A stretch of 64,000 nt of DNA from Stenotrophomonas maltophilia (GTDB lineage: Bacteria > Pseudomonadota > Gammaproteobacteria > Xanthomonadales > Xanthomonadaceae), in contig NZ_CP015612.1 in NCBI RefSeq assembly GCF_002138415.1, positions 908,001 to 972,000 of the forward strand. The letters are read 5' to 3'. Both the position numbers and the translations under genes were made by a program. Below, piece by piece: positions 62,201 to 64,000 of this stretch (the stretch's first letter is position 1; each line of letters begins with the position of its first letter). The notes beneath the pieces were generated by a model. The model searched no databases. It was not told the DNA's origin and saw only the letters and a list, made by a program, of their open reading frames with translations.

Positions 62201-64000
62201 ACGCTGCAGGTCGGCAATGGTGGCGCGAGCGGTGCGATCACTGGCAACGTCAGCAACAACGGCAGCCTGGTGTTCAACGTGGGTGGCAACACCACGGTGG
62301 GCGGCACCATCAGCGGCAGCGGCGGCCTGACCCAGGCCGGCACCGGCACCGTGACCCTGACCGGCAACAACACTTACACCGGCGGCACCACCATCAATGC
62401 GGGTGGCACCGTGCAGGTCGGCAACGGCGGGGCCAGCGGCTCGATCACCGGCAACATCACCAACAACGGTGGCCTGGTGATCAACACCGGTGGCACCACC
62501 ACGCTGGGCGGCACCATCAGCGGTGGCGGCAGCATCGTGCAGGCCGGTCCGGGTGGTCTGAACCTCGGTGGCAACAGCGGTGGTTTCAGCGGTACCGGCC
62601 AGGTCACCGGCGGCGGCCTGAATGTCACCGGCAACATCGGCGGCCAGTGGACCATCGGCAGCGGTACCACGTTGTCCGGCACCGGCACCATCGGGGGTAC
62701 CGGCGGTGGCGTGACGGTATCCAGTGGCGGCGTGCTGTCGCCGGGTAATGGCCCAGGCAATGGCAGCGGTGCGGGCAATGGCACCGGCACGATCACGGTG
62801 GGAGGCAACCTGACCTTGTCGCCGGGCAGCACGCTGGGCATCGATCTGGGTGCCACTGGCAGCGACACGGTGCAGGTGGGCGGCAGTGCCAGCGTGGGTG
62901 GCAGCACCGTGCAGGTGAACACCATTTCGCCGAGCACCAGCTACCAGCAGGGCCAGCAGTACACCGTGGTCAATGCTGGCGGTGGCGTAAGCGGGCAGTT
63001 CGCCTCGGCGACCACGCCGTCGGCCTTCCTGACCATCACCCCGGTCTATACCGCGAACACGGCCAACCTGCAGATTGACGTGGCGCAGACCGCGGCGTTC
63101 ACCACGGTGGCCAACACGCGCAACCAGTACAACACTGCCGCCGCGCTGGACAGCCTGCCGCAGAGTGGTCCGGCGCTGGGCCTGTACAACACGGTGCTGA
63201 TGTATGACGCCGGCACCGCGCGCGGCGCCTTCGACCAGCTTTCCGGTGAAGTGCATGCGGCCAGCCGTGCGGTGCTGCTGTATGACAACTACCTGGAAGA
63301 AGGCATCCGCCAGCGCCTGGGCAGTGAGCTGCCGACCGTGCGCGGCGAGCACGCGTCGGCCTGGCTGGCCGGTAGTGGCAAGGTCTTCCGCCAGGACGGT
63401 GACGGCAATGGCGATGACATCCGCTCCAACCGCAATGCGCTGATGGCGGGCGTGGACTGGCAGCTGGGTGAACACGTGGTGCTGGGTGCAGCGGCCGGCA
63501 ACGAACGGCTGGATACGCGCCTGTACGATCGCAGCTCGCGCGCCCGCCTGCGCGGCAACACGTTCGGTCTGTATGCACAGGGACAGTGGAACAACGGTTT
63601 TGCGGTGGGTGGCAGCGTATCGCGCGGTGACTACCGTACGCGTACCACGCGTGAGGTGCCGCTGCTGGGCCAGACCCTCTACAGCCGCCAGGACTCGGAT
63701 GTGACCATCGCGCAGGTGGAGGGCAGCTGGACCTGGACCCATGGCAGGACCCAGCTGCAGCCGTACGTGCAGTTCACCAAGCACTGGGTAGACACTGATC
63801 GCGCGGTGGAGCAGGGCGGCACTGCTGCGCTGGAGCTGGAAGGCGGCAAGGACACGCTCAATGTCAGCACCGTGGGCGTGCGTGGGCGCTGGGACGTGGG
63901 CAGCGGCGAGCGCTTCCCGGCACAGCTGACGGTCGGCCTCGGCTGGCAGCACGCCTCGGGTGACACCGATGTGGCCAGCCGCAACCGCTTCGCGGTGGGC
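53294..64000 (+). CDS. Giant autotransporter adhesin (type Va), 3' end beyond the window
   Basis: An open frame of 3569 codons running off the right edge, with reading frame checked at several points (54602, 57782, 59762, 61130, 62942). It begins with an extended signal peptide region (ESPR: MNRIYRLVFNRALGVMQVAS) and a hydrophobic signal ending SGSVFA. The passenger is a Gly/Asn/Thr-rich beta-helix of two repeat types: about 88-90-residue modules (for example GLVKNGASTLTLNG, then GGLNLNAGGLLLGN) from about residue 400 to 2540, and eight 69-residue modules (TYTGGTTINAGGTLQ) after that, typical of autotransporter-associated strand repeats. The barrel begins near residue 3350 (SAWLAGSGKVFRQDG) and is still open at the edge. 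Typical barrels are ~270 residues, so about 60 residues are missing. Likely a surface adhesin or biofilm factor. Confidence 0.88.
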   Translation, partial: MNRIYRLVFNRALGVMQVASEVAQNPGGSAVCAGRVPRLRAHQLAVALAATLASGSVFAACSTPGPTITCTGTTNNFVDATNGVQVTVAAGANVGSTAGLGNSLTLSGNGIQLINNGTIGTNVGLFAASGAVLGNASGQAISVTNSATGTLQGFIDIGSLLGANGRALSVQNGAGGVTTINNAGAVNMNFLLGGLGTADAPAIVSYGGAQTILSNSGGITGRVGLAGSTLGNSVNNSGTITGSVYLGDSAQGNTFTAVSGSSVANGAGASAGIDVLGGISVSLAAAGTVNAGVGAGAASNTLVLQNVASGPGSGTGGAVTTLGWNQYLNFQRLTVNSGTWNLQGAWGGTGPTTLNDGLINFNNAGSFGAGLFTANGGAIASSSAGLNLSNPFSLGGNLSLAGTNAFGLGGVLSGTGRLTVNNTGIVTLGGANLFSGGVNLNAGGLLLGNAGALGSGNLTVGGTASLDTTAAFSLGNNFIVNAGGTLNLLGNNGLALNGSISGAGNLIKGGPGTLTLNGANSLTGAFSITGGALALGAGGSLSPTGAVSLAAGTNLDLSAAANQTIGSLAGSGSLNLGARNLTLGGLNTATTFSGVISGAGGALTKVGTGIQTLSGSNTFTGGVALNGGGLLLGNAGALGTGALSVGGNVSLDGTGALALANAVNLGAGSILNLSGNQALTFNGVIGGTGSLVKNGAATLTLNNANTFGGGLSLAAGGLVLGNGGALGTGALNVGGAVTLDASSALTVGNGINLGLGGSLNVLGSNALTLGGVIGGTGSLVKNGASTLTLGGANAFTGGLNVNAGKVALASGGSLAATGAVSLAGAGAELDIALGGNQTIGALSGVVGSTLSLGSSTLTFGDATNQTFAGVIGGTGGLVKQGTGIQTLSGTNTFSGGVNLTAGGLLLGNDSAIGSGALTVSGNSSLDGSAALNLANAINLGAALTLPGSQNLTLGGNITGTGSLTKNGASLLTLNGTNTFSGGLNLNAGGLLLGNGGALGTGALNVSGGASLDGSAALSLANNVTLGSGAVLSLPGSQAITLGGVVSGAGGLIKNGASTLTLNGANNFAGGLTLNGGGLMLGNAGALGTGLLAVGANATLDSSVALNLGNAIDLDAGAQLSLVSNQNVALGGLITGTGGLVKTGSGVLSLNNSNLFSGGLALNAGGLSVGANGALGTGTLNIGGNVSLDASAPVSLVNAVNLGANTLTLPGSNNLTLTGVVGGTGGLVKNGASTLTLSGANTFLGGATVNAGTLALGAGGSLAATGAVDLAGAGATLDISAAGAGQTIGALNGIAGSHVALGTQTLTFGGAGNGSFAGLIDGSGGLIKAGAGVQTLSGANTFSGGVALNAGGLILGNAGALGTGALGIGGNVSLDTTAALDLANAVNFGAGSQLTLGGSNDLTLAGVLAGNGSLVKNGTGLLTLNNTNTFGGGLTLNGGGLVVGANDALGTGSLAVNASTTLDAGAGVTLGNAVTLGSGVALTLPGSNALTLSGVIGGNGSLIKNGATTLTLSGANTYAGGTTINAGTLALGTGGSLAAAGDVTLGAGAGFDISGASGSQTIGALSGVGGGTLTLGGNSLTFGTAGNAAFDGVISGGGGLVKVGAGVQTLSGANTFGGGVTLNAGGLVLGNDAALGTGALTVGGAATLDTTGLATLANNIALNAGLTVLGSNALTLNGVLSGAGSLTKNGVATLTLNGINTYTGGTNINAGTLALGAGASLAASGTVNLATGATLDLSAGSGTQVFGTLVGNGTVNLGANSIEVGGATNGTFSGSIAGTGGLTKVGSGIETLTGTNTYTGGTFINAGTLAIGPGGSLAADGAVTLTAAGTGFDISASGASQTIGSLAGVSGSTVSLGAQSLILGGIGNSVFDGAISGTGGLVKNGAGILTLGGANLFSGGVALNGGGLMVGNNAALGTGALTVGGNATLDATTGVSLANNIGLAAGVNLDLLGSQALTLGGVISGTGGLIKNGAATVTLNGANTYTGGTTINSGTLAIGAGGSLASTGAVNLAGAGTLDISAGNQTIGSLAGVAGSTVALGGSTLSLGGTVDSTFNGAISGNGGLIKNGAGVQTLNGASTFSGGVTLNAGGLVVGNNAALGTGAVTVGGNATLDSNTAVTLANNFILNNGLTVLGSNNLTLNGSLSGTGSLTKEGAATLTLNGINTYTGGTNINAGTLALGAGASLHASGVVNLASGAIFDLSAGSGTQQFGTLIGNGTVNLGANTLTIGDATNGTFSGSVAGTGGLVKEGSGTQTLTGTNTFTGGTTINAGTLAIGAGGSLAATGAVNLANAGTAFDISAGGPQAIGSLAGVAGSTVALGGSTLTLNGVGNTTFAGDITGTGGLVKNGAGIQGLTGSNTFSGGVTLNAGGLALGDNAALGTGTLTVGGDASLDGTSAVTLANTVQLGSGTLTLAGSNALTLNGPISGAGGLLKDGAATVTLGGASTYTGNTTINSGTLAVAAGGTLSGASTVNLTGAGTLDISAGGNQSIGGLAGVTGSSVVLGGATLTTGGSNGNTVFGGVLSGTGGLVQSGTGTLTLSGDNVYTGGTTINGGSTLQIGNGGSTGSVLGDITNNGSLVYNLGTTATVGGVVSGSGGLTQAGSGTLVLTGNNTYTGGTTINAGGTLQIGNGGATDAIVGDITNNGALVSNVAGNTTLGGAISGAGGLTQAGAGTLTLTGNNTYTGGTTINTGGTLQVGNGGATGAITGNVANNGSLVFNVGGNTTVGGAISGSGGLTQAGAGVLTLVGNNTYTGGTTINTGGTLQVGNGGATGAIAGDITNNGALISNVAGNTALGGTISGSGGLTQAGSGTLLLTGTNTYTGGTTINAGGTVQLGNGGATGSIVGDITNNGSLVSNVAGNTTLGGTISGSGGLTQAGSGTLTVTGNNTYTGPTTINAGGTLQVGNGGATGAIGGSVTNNGSLVFNVGGNTTVGGAISGSGGLTQAGAGTVTLTGNNTYTGGTTINAGGTLQVGNGGASGAITGNVSNNGSLVFNVGGNTTVGGTISGSGGLTQAGTGTVTLTGNNTYTGGTTINAGGTVQVGNGGASGSITGNITNNGGLVINTGGTTTLGGTISGGGSIVQAGPGGLNLGGNSGGFSGTGQVTGGGLNVTGNIGGQWTIGSGTTLSGTGTIGGTGGGVTVSSGGVLSPGNGPGNGSGAGNGTGTITVGGNLTLSPGSTLGIDLGATGSDTVQVGGSASVGGSTVQVNTISPSTSYQQGQQYTVVNAGGGVSGQFASATTPSAFLTITPVYTANTANLQIDVAQTAAFTTVANTRNQYNTAAALDSLPQSGPALGLYNTVLMYDAGTARGAFDQLSGEVHAASRAVLLYDNYLEEGIRQRLGSELPTVRGEHASAWLAGSGKVFRQDGDGNGDDIRSNRNALMAGVDWQLGEHVVLGAAAGNERLDTRLYDRSSRARLRGNTFGLYAQGQWNNGFAVGGSVSRGDYRTRTTREVPLLGQTLYSRQDSDVTIAQVEGSWTWTHGRTQLQPYVQFTKHWVDTDRAVEQGGTAALELEGGKDTLNVSTVGVRGRWDVGSGERFPAQLTVGLGWQHASGDTDVASRNRFAVG
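60917..62572 (+). repeat. Eight in-frame 207-bp (69-residue) tandem repeats in the autotransporter passenger
   Basis: Units start at 60917, 61124, 61331, 61538, 61745, 61952, 62159 and 62366, exactly 207 bases apart, each marked by an NNTYTGGTTIN-like segment (DNVYTGG in the first). Identity between units is high at protein and DNA level, with variation mainly in the AGGTLQVGNGGATG region. The 207-base period keeps frame and the antisense strand repeatedly opens short frames of the same length. Confidence 0.9.

Noticed and set aside
60917..62572. CRISPR array
   Set aside because: The regular 207-base period lies in a coding frame and the units have no short repeat plus unique spacer structure.
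58025..63952. 1975-codon open frame on the minus strand across the autotransporter
   Set aside because: It is the antisense image of in-frame Gly/Asn/Thr repeats; the plus-strand frame has ESPR, signal, repeats and barrel in order. Smaller minus-strand frames of exactly 207 bases (61132-62373) are the same artefact.

Overview
This window comes from a GC-rich gammaproteobacterium of the Xanthomonadaceae, most likely the Stenotrophomonas maltophilia complex. Three things support this. Intergenic spaces carry many short GTAG-headed palindromes of the SMAG type described from S. maltophilia. Gene orders such as folC/SPOR/cvpA/purF, tig/clpP/clpX/lon/hup/ppiD and gloB/yafS-like/rnhA/dnaQ fit a gammaproteobacterial core chromosome. 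The isocitrate dehydrogenase has the NAD-type signature reported for Xanthomonas. I see no prophage, plasmid backbone, intact insertion sequence or CRISPR array. The assignment is by recognition only; no search was run.

Layout. 1-5.2 kb: folC end, a two-SPOR-domain protein, cvpA, purF and a ferritin-like DUF455 gene, all plus strand. 5.3-10.8 kb: a DUF2235 (Tle1-like) hydrolase, a secreted metzincin protease, lpxH, a PAP2 phosphatase and a GT4 glycosyltransferase. 10.9-17.2 kb: two tandem, closely related TonB-dependent receptors. 17.5-23.7 kb: the phosphate/polyphosphate block phoB-phoR-ppk1-ppx (minus strand) with a Pho-box-like site before phoB. 23.7-31.6 kb: a BepA-like M48 protease, glutaredoxin, an AhpD-like protein, NAD-isocitrate dehydrogenase, a small unknown membrane protein, an exported isochorismatase-fold hydrolase, a LysR regulator, a TauE/SafE permease and a YccA-family membrane protein. 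31.7-43 kb: tRNA genes (Pro, Arg, His, Lys, Lys, Leu), trigger factor, ClpP, ClpX, Lon and HU, then tRNA-Val, four identical tRNA-Asp genes and PpiD: a proteostasis block between tRNA clusters. 43-52 kb: MltD, GloB, a YafS-like methyltransferase, RNase HI, DnaQ, a PP2C phosphatase, tRNA-Ser with a 220-bp tandem repeat, DUF6165, a GT9 glycosyltransferase, Kdo kinase, an MBL-fold hydrolase and a DUF4440 protein. 52.2-53 kb: the 4.5S SRP RNA (minus strand) and a guanidine-II riboswitch controlling an SMR guanidinium exporter.

53.3-64 kb is one open frame of at least 3569 codons: a giant autotransporter adhesin with an ESPR signal, thousands of residues of passenger repeats and the start of its beta-barrel, cut by the window edge. 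Because it does not close inside the window it is easily missed, and long antisense reading frames can be mistaken for genes there.

The most rewarding second looks are the giant autotransporter and its 207-bp in-frame repeats, the 220-bp repeat after tRNA-Ser, a cloverleaf-like 180-bp element between ppk1 and ppx, a sigma-32-like lon promoter buried in the clpX terminator, the guanidine-II riboswitch, and two near-perfect palindromes at gene ends.
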